DNA of 64,000 nt, taken from contig JASKMD010000022.1 in assembly GCA_030144725.1 (NCBI GenBank), positions 1,382,368 through 1,446,367 of the forward strand. The letters run 5' to 3'. The stretch is from Haematococcus lacustris. Its lineage: Eukaryota; Chlorophyta; Chlorophyceae; Chlamydomonadales; Haematococcaceae. A program made the translations under genes and the position numbers. Positions 20,301-31,800 of the stretch are shown here, one piece after another (within the stretch, counting starts at the first letter, position 1; each line of letters opens with the position of its first letter). The notes below the pieces were generated by a model. It made no database searches and had not been told where the DNA came from. It saw only the letters and a list, made by a program, of their open reading frames with translations.

Positions 20301-21607
20301 ATGGCAACACTCTGGCAGCAGGGTCGCCGCGCGACAGCGCCGCAAACCTGACAGCCCTCAGCCCGCACTCCTCCAATGGCCAGCCATCCTTGGCCCCTGG
20401 AGGCGGCAGCGGCAGCTACCCAAGCACCTCAACGGGCTTGCTGCTGCTCCCTGTCACCTATCCCACCTCCCCTGGCCCCACTGCAACCCGGCTGCGCCAG
20501 AACTCCTCCCTCAGCAGCCATGGCTTGTCACCCAGACATATTGGGCTAAGCAGAGCGGGAACTAGTGACGTATCAAACAGCTCAGGGGGTATAAGCTCCC
20601 CCCCCACCCCAGACTTTCCACATGCTCAGCAGCCCACTAGGAGCTCGGCAAGCCCTGGGGCCAGGTTGCAGGACCCTGCTAGCCCCCTCCATACCCAACA
20701 CTCTGGGAATGGAACACCTCCTGCGCAACTCAGCTTGGAGAACACTGCTGCTGTCAGCAGTGATGGGGCACCGCCCGGCAGCAATGGCAGCAGGGCTACT
20801 GCTATACCTCAGCGGCGCGACTCGTTGGGACCTTTTGCAGCTGGAGGTGCAAGTGTAGCCCACTACTTGGCTGGTCACAAGCCGTACAGCGCTGGCTTCT
20901 CCTCCTCACCCCGCACGGATGCAGCCTTTGCGGCTGCCTTCAGCTTGGGCAAAGAATCCCTCTCTGACGTCCAGGCTGTTGCGCAAGCTGATCTGTCTGT
21001 CGCAGCCCTGTTGGCAGGGGAGGCGCCAGACCAGCTGTGCCTTGCCCCTCGCTCGCCCGCACCTAATGCCACGCGCAATCCACTGACAGTTCCACCACCC
21101 CGTAGCAGCTCCCCCTTCGCTGAAGCAGCTGCCAACGGCAATGCCAAGGGTGGTAGCTTGGGGGCGGGTGCCAGTCTCTCTGACTCAAATCAGCCTCGGC
21201 CCATACAAGGTTCAAGCACAGCCCCACCCTGTCTGCCCCACAGCACCTTTCAGTATGCCGTGGCAGCTGCAGCACTGGCAGCGGGTGGCAGTGATGTGAC
21301 CCTGGCAGCAGCAAATCCAACCTTGCAGCTTCGGCCCAACAGCCCAGTCATGTACGCCCCCAGTCCTTCGCACGAACTGCCACCTTCACACAGTATTGGG
21401 GGGACGACCAGGGCTCTGAACTGTAGCCCAGTGCATGGCAGCACAGCTCAGCATGGCACCCAGTCCTTGAGACCAAGACCTACTGTAGCGGAGTTGAGAT
21501 ATGCAGCAACTCGTTCCACTTCAAGCAACAGCTCCAATGGCAACAGGCACCGCCCCTTGTTTGAGCGTAGTGACACGGATCGGGCGCTTGACTGCAGCAT
21601 AATGTGA
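14334..21607 (+). CDS. Calcium-dependent protein kinase (CDPK) with long low-complexity C-terminal tail, 17 exons
   Basis: Exons read by frame and splice signals: 14334-14454, 14524-14638, 14743-14774, 14951-15044, 15634-15741, 15979-16043, 16188-16258, 16421-16540, 16939-17112, 17361-17447, 17676-17783, 18066-18170, 18402-18521, 18819-18899, 19225-19301, 19812-19925, 20134-21607. They sum to 3066 nt (1021 residues), all phases consistent. Kinase: IGQGAFGVV (38-46), Lys61, Glu81, YRDVKPDN (156-163, Asp158), DFG (179-181), GTPTYMSPE (to 205), PADIWAAG. Next is a junction (301-329, VLNRMRAFAAMNNFKKE) and the EF hands: EF1 canonical (DKDRDGFLSCAE, 354), EF2 Asn at position 1 (390), EF3 degenerate (DLDKEE), EF4 short (FDAEGKLGFPEF). 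Residues 494-1021 are Ser/Pro/Gly-rich with no domain seen. Gly2 exists but residue 6 is His, so N-myristoylation is doubtful. The family couples calcium signals to Ser/Thr phosphorylation. Confidence 0.85.
14455..14523 (+). other. GC-AG intron in the CDPK gene
   Basis: The exon 1/exon 2 joint needs a GC donor (CCAAG|GCAAGG) and the acceptor GGCGCAG. It restores the glycine-rich loop IGQGAFGVV exactly. The retained 69-bp sequence would insert 23 residues into the nucleotide-binding loop without a stop. Confidence 0.75.
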
Positions 21608-21781
21608 GCCTCATCTTAGCATCAGCAGTGTTGTAGTTCCAGCCTGCCTTGGTTTTGTCCATGGCCACGTGCAGTGTTGGCATTTGCATAGCTTGGTGTT
21701 TCTTCCATGCAAAGATATAAACCCCTAGCAGGAGGATTGCTCTAGTACTGCTCTCGTTGCGCCAAAACGACTCATTTGCCA

Positions 21782-21853
21782 CTCATATGCTGGTTGTATC
21801 ATGATGTAAGTGATTTGCGACTCATATGCTGGTTGTATCATGATGTAAGTGAT
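21782..21853 (+). repeat. 33-bp direct repeat containing TGTAA
   Basis: Two identical 33-bp copies (21782-21814, 21821-21853) each contain ATGATGTAAGTGAT. TGTAA is the common polyadenylation signal of Chlamydomonas-type algae, and the copies lie 175-250 bp past the CDPK stop, so they may mark its 3' end. Confidence 0.6.
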
Positions 21854-21859
21854 CCAGCC

Positions 21860-22600
21860 AACTGTCTTACCTTCCCACATGGATTAGGCAGTCGGCCGTG
21901 CTCAATGAATGAACAGCTGCGGTGCATGCTAGTGGCGCCGATACCGCCCGTTCACCTACATTGTTCTGTAGCAGCCTATGCGTCAATAACAGCAGACGGA
22001 GTGGGAAGCAACAACTACGGCAGTGTGCCGTCGCACTCCATCACATGGGTTGACGCTGATGAACTATGTTGTCAGTGGTTGTGCAAATCTGTAGCAACAG
22101 TAACACAGCTTACGTGGTACGCTTATGAAATGTATAGCCAGAAGCTGGCGTTGCTGCACCTGACAGCCCATGGGAGGCACTACAGCTGATGCCAGCTGCA
22201 GCAGGAGCAGCAGATGAAAGACGGCCTGCTCCTGGGGCGCATCGGCAGTAACAGACTGAATCAGGCGTTCCCATCATGGGGTTGGTAATCTTCATGCAAC
22301 TGCAGTCCATCTTCTCCATCATTTGATGTGACGTTTGCTGCGTCTGCTGCATTGTGATAATGCGCGTATAATGTAAGACTGGAATTGCCATCGGAGTCTT
22401 TCGATGCGGGCAACCACATGTGACCCCGGATGTGTCCCAATCACAGACCGTGGTTAGCTACACCGGTAAGCTACGTCCTTTGCTTTCCGAATGCGATGCG
22501 CGGCATGTCGTTGGTGCACACAAGCAATGTCCGGCAAACATAGCTGCGCGAGCTTCCTGATGGTGCAGGCCGCTATGCAAGGATGTGAAGAAACCCGAAA
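21860..22600. other. Intergenic, no gene supported
   Basis: No protein-like frame or RNA gene is recognised between the CDPK 3' end and the LINE fragment. Confidence 0.5.
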
Positions 22601-22606
22601 GCGAGG

Positions 22607-22912
22607 GTGGCAGCGCTGTATCGCTGTAATGGTGGGCGGCACAGCAGTTTTTTTTGCGTAATACGTAACGATCGCACATGCACCAGATGCACAGAGGGGG
22701 TAGTGGATGACGCCATGCATTTGATCTTTGAGTGCACTGCCACGAGTTCCATCAGGGAGCAGCCGGAGTTTGCCATGACTTTACAGAACAATAATGAGAA
22801 CTTGCATGACTTCATGTTGAGCCCATGTGCACCTTTGTTTGTGCACCTTGCTATGAAGTGCGTTACAGAAAGTCCCGAACCCCTAGAGGGGGAGGGCGGC
22901 CTAGCAGCCTAA
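22607..22912 (+). pseudogene. LINE (non-LTR retrotransposon) 3' fragment, zinc-finger tail
   Basis: The frame reads CTRCTEGVVDDAMHLIFECT followed by a helical tail ending near 22912. The Cys-x2-Cys ... DxxHLIFEC pattern is typical of the C-terminal zinc-binding segment of LINE reverse-transcriptase proteins. No RT domain lies upstream, so this is a 5'-truncated copy, as expected from target-primed reverse transcription. It is distinct from the large LINE at 34-63 kb, whose zinc motif reads CPLCGR...DSATHLLSGC. Confidence 0.55.
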
Positions 22913-24900
22913 CGGCTGACAGCTTAAGCGGTGTAAGCCACAATGCTATGAAAAGTTACATGCAAACCATCTGCAGGTGCAACAACACTCGCGCATTAGG
23001 CTACGCGATAGACAAGCGCATGCATTGAACTCCATGCAAATCAAAGCTACATGCAACAATAGAAGTTGCAATTCTTGCACTAAACATACTGCGCCCCATT
23101 GTTCCATGAAGCCACGCAGCCTAGTGGCTAACAGCTCCAGCGGTGTCAACCATCACCATGCACAAGATGGTTGGGGCCGTGGTCCCTAACCAAAGAAACC
23201 GGGATGAATGGGTCATCCATGGATGGGGCATCCTCACCAGGGCACTGGTATGGCCCATGGCTCTTGTCAGTTCCCGCCTGAACGATGCCATGTGTGCCAG
23301 CAGCAGCCACGAAGTACGGCAGCCGCCTTTGCCAGATGAATTGATGGAATAATTTCCCATATGGGCTTTCCCATATGGGCTGCACCAGTCATGTCCTGAT
23401 GTTACCGGGATGAAAATAAGTGCGACTCAATAGACCGGATGAATGTAGACAGTGACTTCATGAATGCGGGCCATGGAGGCCGCACCAACTTCTCCTCACG
23501 ATGGCCCAGCCTGCAGCATTGCGGGTGAGCGAGGACTGTAAGCGCTCGCCCCTGCAGCCAAGTTGTGGGCCAGTGTCGGGCGCATGAGTCAACGGGGCAG
23601 AAGTCACCATGACACCGTTGCAGCCCAATTCAGCATGTGGTGGCGGTGATGCCATGACTACTGTGCACCACAGGAGCTAGGGTAGCTGTCACAAGACCCA
23701 GAGCAGCCGCAGCCCCACACTCCACACGACCAGCAACAGCAAGGGATTGCAGGTCATCCCTGCTCCACACTGCCTAGCTTGGCTCGACATGCCTGGAATG
23801 CTAAATAGCAAACATTAGCAATCATTAGTCTCGACCAGTCAAGCGCCAAGCGTAGACCATGCTTCCATCATTCCCTGTCCTACTTGCTTCCGCTAGCTCC
23901 CTGTAGACCCATTGTCCACAGATCTGAACATGTGCATGCGACCATCTGTGTCCCATCTCAGCAGACTTGGCGGTTGGCTCACCATCGGATCCCACAAAGC
24001 ACCAGTGTAGTGCTCAACGGAGACCATGCTTCAAGCATGCCCTACTTGCTCCCTCTAGCGCCCTACATGTTTTTATAGAAATTATTCAGTTGCCCACGCC
24101 CTTGCGGTTGTCATCAGCCAACAGTGAGTGGTCAAGGCGGTCTTGCTACTCCCCAACAGCCCTTGAGCACGAGTGTCACAATGCAGCAGCGTGTTGTTGG
24201 CAGCAGCTCACCATATTGTGATGGGAGTGTGCCAACGCCACGGCTAGGCAGCAATCACCAACAATGTTGAGTTGATTATTGGAAGTTGAAACGCTCCGAT
24301 CATCTGCAAGTGGGAGGGCAGAAGTACAGGTAAGGGACCTCCCCCTCACTCCCCTTCATTGCCACTCAATGGCCTCAACGACATGCATCCCAACATGTGA
24401 CGTGCAACAATAACAATCACATTGAGGCATGTACTCTATGGCAATGAGGCAGCAGACAGACAGTGGATGTCAGTCAGTCACTCAGCTCTCTCTAGCCCTA
24501 AAGGCCATGTCCCATTTTGCAACGACCTGAGACTGCTATGTTTAGCCTCCCCAAGCAGGTTGCAATAATATGGTCACCACATGCCCAAGACAATCTACCA
24601 AAAGCCAGCCATCACCCTGACATAGGTGGTTGCAGTGCAGCGGTGCACAGGATCTGAGTGCTAGTGGCGCTGGAGGCTAGGATGAATCCATAGCAATGTT
24701 GAGGGGCATGGTCTGCAGAGGACCTGAGCCCAGCGCACCGTCACCCACCCCCCACAGGTTGCACAGCTGGCAGCAATGGCCCCTATGGTGTGCAGCGTGA
24801 TGCAGCGTGCAGCAAGGGACAGGAGGTGGCTGCTGGCCACGGTCACAGCCTGCCTCTCTACCTCAACCTCTCTACTCTGCCTACCTCTGCCTCTCTACCT
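22913..24900. other. Intergenic, no gene supported
   Basis: Only short shadow frames are present. Two diverged pairs of short direct repeats are visible: 'cctagcagcctaacggctg' at 22899 against 'cgcagcctagtggctaacag' at 23114, and an 'agaccatgcttc' block at 23855 and 24022. They suggest decayed repeats. Confidence 0.45.
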
Positions 24901-24917
24901 CTTTACCTCTGCCTACC

Positions 24918-27900
24918 TTAGCTAACTCCCTCACTCGCTCCCGACAGCAGTGGTGAGCAGCAGGGCAGGGCCGTGCAGCGGGCTGACCCTGCCCCCGCAG
25001 CTGCCTGGGGCTCACTCACCACCCAGTATGGCAGGCCATTGGTCAGGGTCCAGGTCATGGTGGACAGTTGTGTGCCAAAGGAGCAGATAGGTGAGGCGTC
25101 ATCATTTGAATACACCTGCGCAGGCAAATAGAAATGAAGGCATCACCATTACCTTCCCTTGTCAAAACCCAAGTCCCAATTAGCAGTGAGGGCCAGCTGG
25201 CAGTAGTGCAGCAAGGGGAGTGGCAGGGGTGGCAGGGGTGGCAGGGGTGGCAGTGAGCCCTCATGACCCCTGCATGCTTGTGACCACACACCCCTCTTTC
25301 AACTCGGTCCTAACACTGTTTGTGACCTTTGCCTTGCCTCCTCCTCTGCCTCCTCAGCCCGGCTGCAGGGAGGGACCCACCGGGGTTGCTGACCCTCCAC
25401 AACGCATAATGCTAGCACCAGTGGTAGCTTGGTAAAGTTCGAGGGTAGAGTCCCAAGCATTGGGCACTGCAGCCACCACACAGGCCAGCAACATGAGCAG
25501 CCTAGGAGCTAGCAGCATGCGGACTGAAGCGCTGCTTGGCAGTGGGTGAGGCAGAGGCGCACAGGCGCAGGGAGCAGGGCAGAGGCGCAGTCTGTGTAGA
25601 GAAAGGCAGGAATCTGAGGAGGTCCAGGTATGGCTGAGGTGACCAGGCAGCCGGCTGCACCTGGGAAGCAGGTGGAGAAGGTGACGTTCCGGCCACCACC
25701 TGTGATGGGGCCGAAAACCAAGATCTGGAACGCAGTAATGCTGCGGCTAGTCACTGGAGATGGACCAGACACGTACAGTGGCTGTCCTGCACGGCACACC
25801 GCCCCACACAACTTTACATGGGCAATGGATCAGGCTGAACTGCTGCTGCACACCACCTGAACCTGCACACACCCACCTGTTGCTGGGTATGTGATTGGAA
25901 TAGGATTGTCACAGGAGCCAGGCACGGAGCTGGGCGAGGGAGGGAGTGGGGGAAGTGGGGAGGGGGAGGGGGGTGAAGGAGGGTGGGGGGAGGGGGGTGA
26001 AGGAGGGTGGGGGGAGGGGGGTGAAGGAGGGCGGGGGGAGGGGGGTGAAGGAGGGTGGGGGAAGGGGGAGGGGGGAGACGGGGAAGGAGGGCGGGGGGAG
26101 GGAGAAGGGGGGGAAGGTGGCGGAGAGGGACTTGGCGGCGACTGCAAACAGAGCACAGGTAGGAAGTGACAGCAAGAGCGCATCCTCTGTGTCAGAGAGC
26201 TCGAGCTGCTTCAATGTGCCTCCTGGTGCAAGCTGGTCATGCTGCCTGATCTGTGGAAATGTGTTGATGCTGTTTGGAATGTGTCGGTAAGTGCGCTGCC
26301 ATTGCCAACTTAGGGGCATGGGGAGGTTGCCAGCTGAGCTCACCCACCGGGGGGGTCAGCAGCTGGGAGTTGATGGGCGGCAGTGGAGGAGATGGGGGGG
26401 GCTGAGGGGGGAATGGTGGGGGGGGGCTTGGGGGTGGGGGGGTGGGGCTAGGGCTGGGAGGTTGTGGGGCAGGGGGTGAGGGGGGGGCAGGAGGAAGACC
26501 TGGGGTAGGGGGCGGCGGCCCTGGCCTGCATGAGGACACAGTGCCATACAGGCTATGGGGCTGCATGGCCACCAGGAGCACCACAGGGGAGGAGGTCAGC
26601 CAGCTCAGCAGACAGGATGACTTGGCATGAGGTTGTGCTCAACCACACTTGCACTGGGGCTGTATAGCATTGGAAGGCACTCCTAACAGAGAATATGCTC
26701 AGCTCAGCACTCAAGAGCCCTACAGCTTCACTAGCAGTAGCCAGGCTGGGCTCATACTCACGGAGGGGGTGCAGGGGGTGAAGGCGAGGGAGGGGGAGAG
26801 GGAGGGGGGGGGAGAGGGGGAGGGGGGCGGTGACTCGGGCAGCAGCGAAGTCTGACAGCGATGGAAGGGCATGGCGTAAAGGGTGAAGAAGGGCAGTGTG
26901 GCCCGGGTCATCAGGGCGCCGCGGCTGTAGGCAAGTTTTTGAATCAGCATGCCAAGAAACAGAGTGGTGGCAGGCGCAATGATCACCCTGCTGCCAGACT
27001 ATGTCGCTGTGTGCCCTTATCCTTGGCCTTAACCCAATGCTGGCACCCACATTGCGCACACGAACTTGATACAACCCCTCAATGGGAATAAAAGCCTTCA
27101 ACGCATTGGCGCACCTACACCTACTCTGGCGCAGAGAGACTAGCACAGCAGGAACGGAACAATGTCAGTCAGCCACGGCTGCAGGCAAGCAGAGTGGGCA
27201 GTAGGGCCCCGGCCCCCACACCCCCACATCTACCCTCTGGCTTGCCCTGCATTGCACACTGCAAGCTGGTGGCTAGAGAAGCCTGCCACGACATGCAAAG
27301 AAAAGGTAACCCAGTGATTCACGCAAGAAGGATAGGGAGCACCACCACCCCTTCTTGCCTGCACCCTGACCCTACGGTACCTAATGCAGCAGCTGAAGCA
27401 CTGCACCAGATCCAGCCACTGTGCTCAGCTGCCTGGCTGCACCCACCAGTTCCGCAGCAGCTGCCTCAGGGGGCCGGTAGCGGAGGACAGCCTGCAGAGG
27501 GAGGGGCCAGGCAGCTGAGCTGAGTGAGGGTGCAACAACCTGTGCTGGCCAAGCCTGCCTGTGGCTGAGCAAGGCTGCACAACAGGGTGTGTTGAACACA
27601 ACGTGGTTGATGACAATGCACCTAGGAGTGAGAGGTGGAGACAGAGGGTGTGGGGGAGGGGGAGGAGGAGGGAAGGGGGTTCATCGCTGCCCTCCGTAGA
27701 GGCAAGCGCAGTGCGGTAAGCGGGTCACCCCACCTCTCAGGGTCTGTGCTGAGCAGGTTGACAGCAACGCGCAGTGTGGGCCAGGTGCCGTTCACGAGGG
27801 TCATGTTGGCGCTGAAGGAAGCAAAGGTGCGGTTGCCGGCGCAGAAATCTAGTACCTGCACCGTGATGTTGCTGTCCTGTAGGAAGTCGCGCAGCAGCTG

Positions 27901-28598
27901 AGCCACCTGCAGGGTACAGGGGCAGGCAGGGACCAGAGGGTACTGGAGGGAAGGTAGGGCAACAGGGGCCATAGGTCAGGACGGCAATGGGAGCAACTCA
28001 CGTCGGCTGTGAAGTATCCCAGGCCCGGCATCAGCTCCTGGGCGGTGAGCGAGGTGTTGAGCAGGGCAGTGGTGTTGAGGGCCAGAAGCTGGGAGGCGCA
28101 CATGCCCGGGGCAGAGAGGCCCTGCAGGCTCAAGCTGGGCGGCTGCTGTACCTCAAGCAGGGCTTGAATGCCTGAACCCCAACTGTGCACCAGCTGCCAC
28201 ATGTCCAGGCCATAGAAGGTGAGCAGGAGCGGGGTGGCTAACGCGTTGTCACGCTCCATTGTTGGGGGTGGCCGCGGAGGGGCAGGAGGTCGAAGTGCCA
28301 GGATAGGTGGCGAGGGCGTCATCATCACGTCCGTTGGTTGCGACACACCTGCAGTAAACACCGATGCAGTGCTACTGCCACTGTCGTACATCAGGTCGCA
28401 GTTGTGCCCTATGCAGGCGAGCCCGTGAGTGTAGGCGCGACAAAGGAACAACTAGGCGCAATGTTCCGCGCACGGCCGGCAACTACAGCTTGTGGATGGT
28501 GGCTGATCCTCACCACTGCAGGCTGCAAGCTGCATCATACAGACCAGCAAGGCGCTGGTTGACATGACCAGGCTCAACAGACGTGGACCGCCAGACAT
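24918..28598 (-). CDS. Pherophorin-like secreted Ser/Pro-rich (hydroxyproline-rich) glycoprotein, multi-exon
   Basis: Start Met at 28598 gives a signal peptide (MSGGPRLLSLVMSTSALLVC then MMQLAACS). Clear exons with matching phases are 28598-28514, 28348-28002, 27906-27734 and 27621-27540. They contain NITVQVLDFCAGNRTF, NMTLVNGTWPTLRV and a Cys-pair exon (VVFNTPCCAALLSH). Later coding segments, less certain in their joints, include PFFTLYAMPFHRCQTSLLPE and Pro/Ser linkers (SPPSPSPPPSPPSP, at 26150-25900 and 26540-26350). After these come SCDNPIPITYPATGG, RSITAFQILVFGPITGGGR and DASPICSFGTQLSTMTWTL (near 25100). Globular Cys-containing parts separated by Hyp-rich rods are the architecture of volvocine pherophorins, which build the extracellular matrix. 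NxT/S sites are frequent. The 3' exons and stop are not resolved, and one in-frame stop near 27370 needs a different splice choice. Confidence 0.5.
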
Positions 28599-28815
28599 GC
28601 TACTGGGTGAAGATGATGAAGAATGGTGATCAGGGAGCGGGTACGTGTTTTCCGCAACTAATGAGTGATCACTGGATCGCACGTACTGCCGCCGTACTCC
28701 TTCCGATGTCTGCTTTGCCCCTGGACAGCCGCCCCTCCCATCTCCCCAATGCCATAGTCAGTGCTGTCTCTACTAAAGTGGAGCAATACTAAGCTCTGAG
28801 CACAGGGTACTGCCG

Positions 28816-31800
28816 CATCCGGATTCAATCAAGTCTCCCGGTAAAAGTTCCCCCTGTACGGGGGAAGTTTGTTGGCTGTAGATGGGGGAAGTTTTAAATT
28901 GACCAACCGCGCTACTCGACAAGCACGAGCGACTAGCAACCCACACTACAGCTTGCTGGGCTCCTCCGCATGCTTTGACGCGCAACCTTGACTGCCCAGA
29001 GGTGGTTCCTGGGGGCGGTTACTGCAATCGTTGATGTACGGCCGCAGCGATGCCGACCACAAGCCGTCCCTTAACACCAGCCGACCCACTCCCGTACACG
29101 CAGGAGTTATGACCCCGCGAGGCAAGCGAGGACAACGCACAGCTGAAGGACAGCATGAAAACACGAGAGGAGCTGAGCTAGGCGCGGGCCAGGCGAGCTA
29201 CAGGTGAGATGGTTAGGGTAATATCTAGCCACCAGCACATTAGGGGCAGCACTAACAATTCGCCCCTTGCATTACCCTTGCCATGACTCTGTTGTTGTGT
29301 GCCTATACATGCAGGCCATCCACAATAACAGCTCAAGGGGACCCCAACGACTGAGAACGGCAAGACTGGCCACCCGCCGCCCAGCCCCACCCCTCGCTGC
29401 CGCAGCCCAGCCCTGCCCCATCCCCCTCCCAGCCCTGCCCCACCCCCTCCCAGCCCTGCCCCTTCCCTCCCTGCCCAGCCCTGCCCCACCCCAGCCCAGC
29501 CCTGCCCCACCCCAGCCCAGCCCTGCCCCACCCCCTCCCAGCCTTGTGTTGCCCCTTCCCTCCCTGCCCAGCCCTGCCCCGCCCCTTTTCAGCCCTGCCC
29601 CACCCCAGCCCTGCCCCACCCCAGCCCAGCCTTACGTTGCCCCTTGCCGCAGCAGCTCAGCCCTGCCCGACCCCCTCCCAGCCTTGCGTCGCCCCTTCCC
29701 TCCCTGCTTAACCCTGCCCCACCCCCTCCCAGCCCTGCCTCACCCCCTCCCAGCCCTGCCCCACCCCCTCCCAGCCCTGCCCCTTCCCTCCCTGCCCAGC
29801 CCTGCCCCACCCCAGCCCAGCCCTGCCCCACCCCAGCCCAGCCCTACCCCACCCTAGCCCAGCCCTGCCCCACCCCAGCCCAGCCCAGCCCCACCCCATC
29901 CCAGCCTTACATTGCCCCTTGCCGCCGCAGCCCAGCCCTGCCCGACCCCCTCCCAGCCTTGCGTCGCCCCTTCCCTCCCTGCTTAACCCTGCCCCACCCC
30001 CTCCCAGCCCTGCCCCACCCCATCCCAGCCCTGCCCCACCCCATCCCAGCCCTGCCCCACCCCATCCCAGCCTTGCGTTGCCCCTTCCCTCCTTGCGTTG
30101 CCCCTTCCCTCCCTGCCCAGCCCTGCCCCACCCCATCCAAGCCTTGCGTCGCCCCTCCCTGCCCTGCCTTGCCCTGCCTTGCCCTGCCCTGCCCTGCCCT
30201 GCCCTGCCCTGCCCTGCCCTGCCCTGCCCTGCCCTGCCCTGCCCTGCCCTGCCCTGCCCTGCCCTGCCCTGCCTGTGAGTGTGTGGCAGTGCAGGCTGCA
30301 GGTAGCAGCAGGCTGCAAGTTTGCTGCAGTGCATGAGCAGCAGCAGCAGGCTGCAGTGCATGTGTTACAGAGCATGAGCAGCAGCAGCAGCAGCAGGCTG
30401 TAGTGTATGAGCAGCAGTGCAAGGACAACAGCAGCAGTGGATGGGCAGCAGCAGCAGGCTGTAGGTGTGTAGCAGTGCAGGTAGCAGCAGGCTGCAGGTG
30501 TGCTGCAATGCATGAGCAGCATCAGCAGCAGGCAGTAGTGCATGTGCTACAGTGCATGAGCAGCAGCAGCAGCAGGCTGTAGTGCATGAGCAGTTGTGCA
30601 AGGACAGCAGCAGCAGTGTATGGGAAGCAGCAGCAGGCTGTAGGTGTGTAGCAGTGCAGGTTGCAGGTGTGTTGCAGTGCATGAGCAGCAGCAGCAGCAG
30701 ACTGTAGTGCATGTGCGGTGTGTGTCTGGTTGCATGCAAGCTCATTTCAAGGCAAAGATCTGGCATGGTATGCGGTGGTCTTGATAGCTCTATGCAAATA
30801 AAGGCATGCAATGTGGCGGTTGTTCAACCATGCCATTGCTTGTGTAGCCGCATAAGGTTGTGTAAGATGATGGGCAATTGCAACTCGAATATCAAGGTCT
30901 ACAATAGACCTAGCGTACTTGACCGTGCCAGTTGCAGCATCGATGTAATACCACGTGGTAGCATATGGTTGGATTTGGTGCGGATCACTGCCAGGCCTGC
31001 ACTTGCTAAGCATGACCGTGATGCATACATGCAAAGGGGGTATGTAGCAGGTGGCTACCACGTTTGCGGCCTTAGCGCATCACCGCGTGGTGGTGTTGTC
31101 AATACAATGGGCGTAGGATACACGGCTAATGACCATTCACATTACATCTTGACCATTCACAACTTACAAATTACGTTGTGTGGCATGGAACTGAAAGGAA
31201 GCTCAAGACAGCCTTTTGAAAGCTTTTGTACCATGCAACAATCTTCTCAGATGGGCTCAAAGTTGCTGCTGATTGCTAATACAAGACTGCAATGCCACAC
31301 ACATACAGCCCGCTGCTGCTGTCCATGCACTGCTCATGCACTACTGCCTGCTGCTCTTGCTGCTGTTCATGCACCGCAACACACCTACAACCTGCTGCTG
31401 CTCATGCACCGCAGCACACCTGCAGCCTGCTGCTACCTGCACTGCTACACCCCTACAGCCTGCTGCTGCTGCCCATCCACTGCTGCTGTTGTCCTTGCAC
31501 TGCTGCTCATACACTACAGCCTGCTGCTGCTGCTGCTCATGCTCTGTAACACATGCACTGCAGCCTGCTGCTGCTGCTCATGCACTGCAGCAAACCTGCA
31601 GCCTGCTTCTACCTGCAGCCTGCACTGCCACACACTCACAGGCAGGGCAGGGCAGGGCAAGGCAGGGCAAGGCAGGGCAAGGCAGGGCAAGGCAGGGCAA
31701 GGCAGGGAGGGGCAACGCAAGGCTGGGAGGGGGTGGGGCAGTGCTGGGAGGGGGTGGGGCAGGGCTGGACAGGGAGGGGAGGGGCAACGCAGTGCTGGGA

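Noticed and set aside
25891..26290. Plus-strand Gly/Glu-rich frames
   Set aside because: They are the complement of the Ser/Pro-coding linker of the minus-strand pherophorin-like gene.
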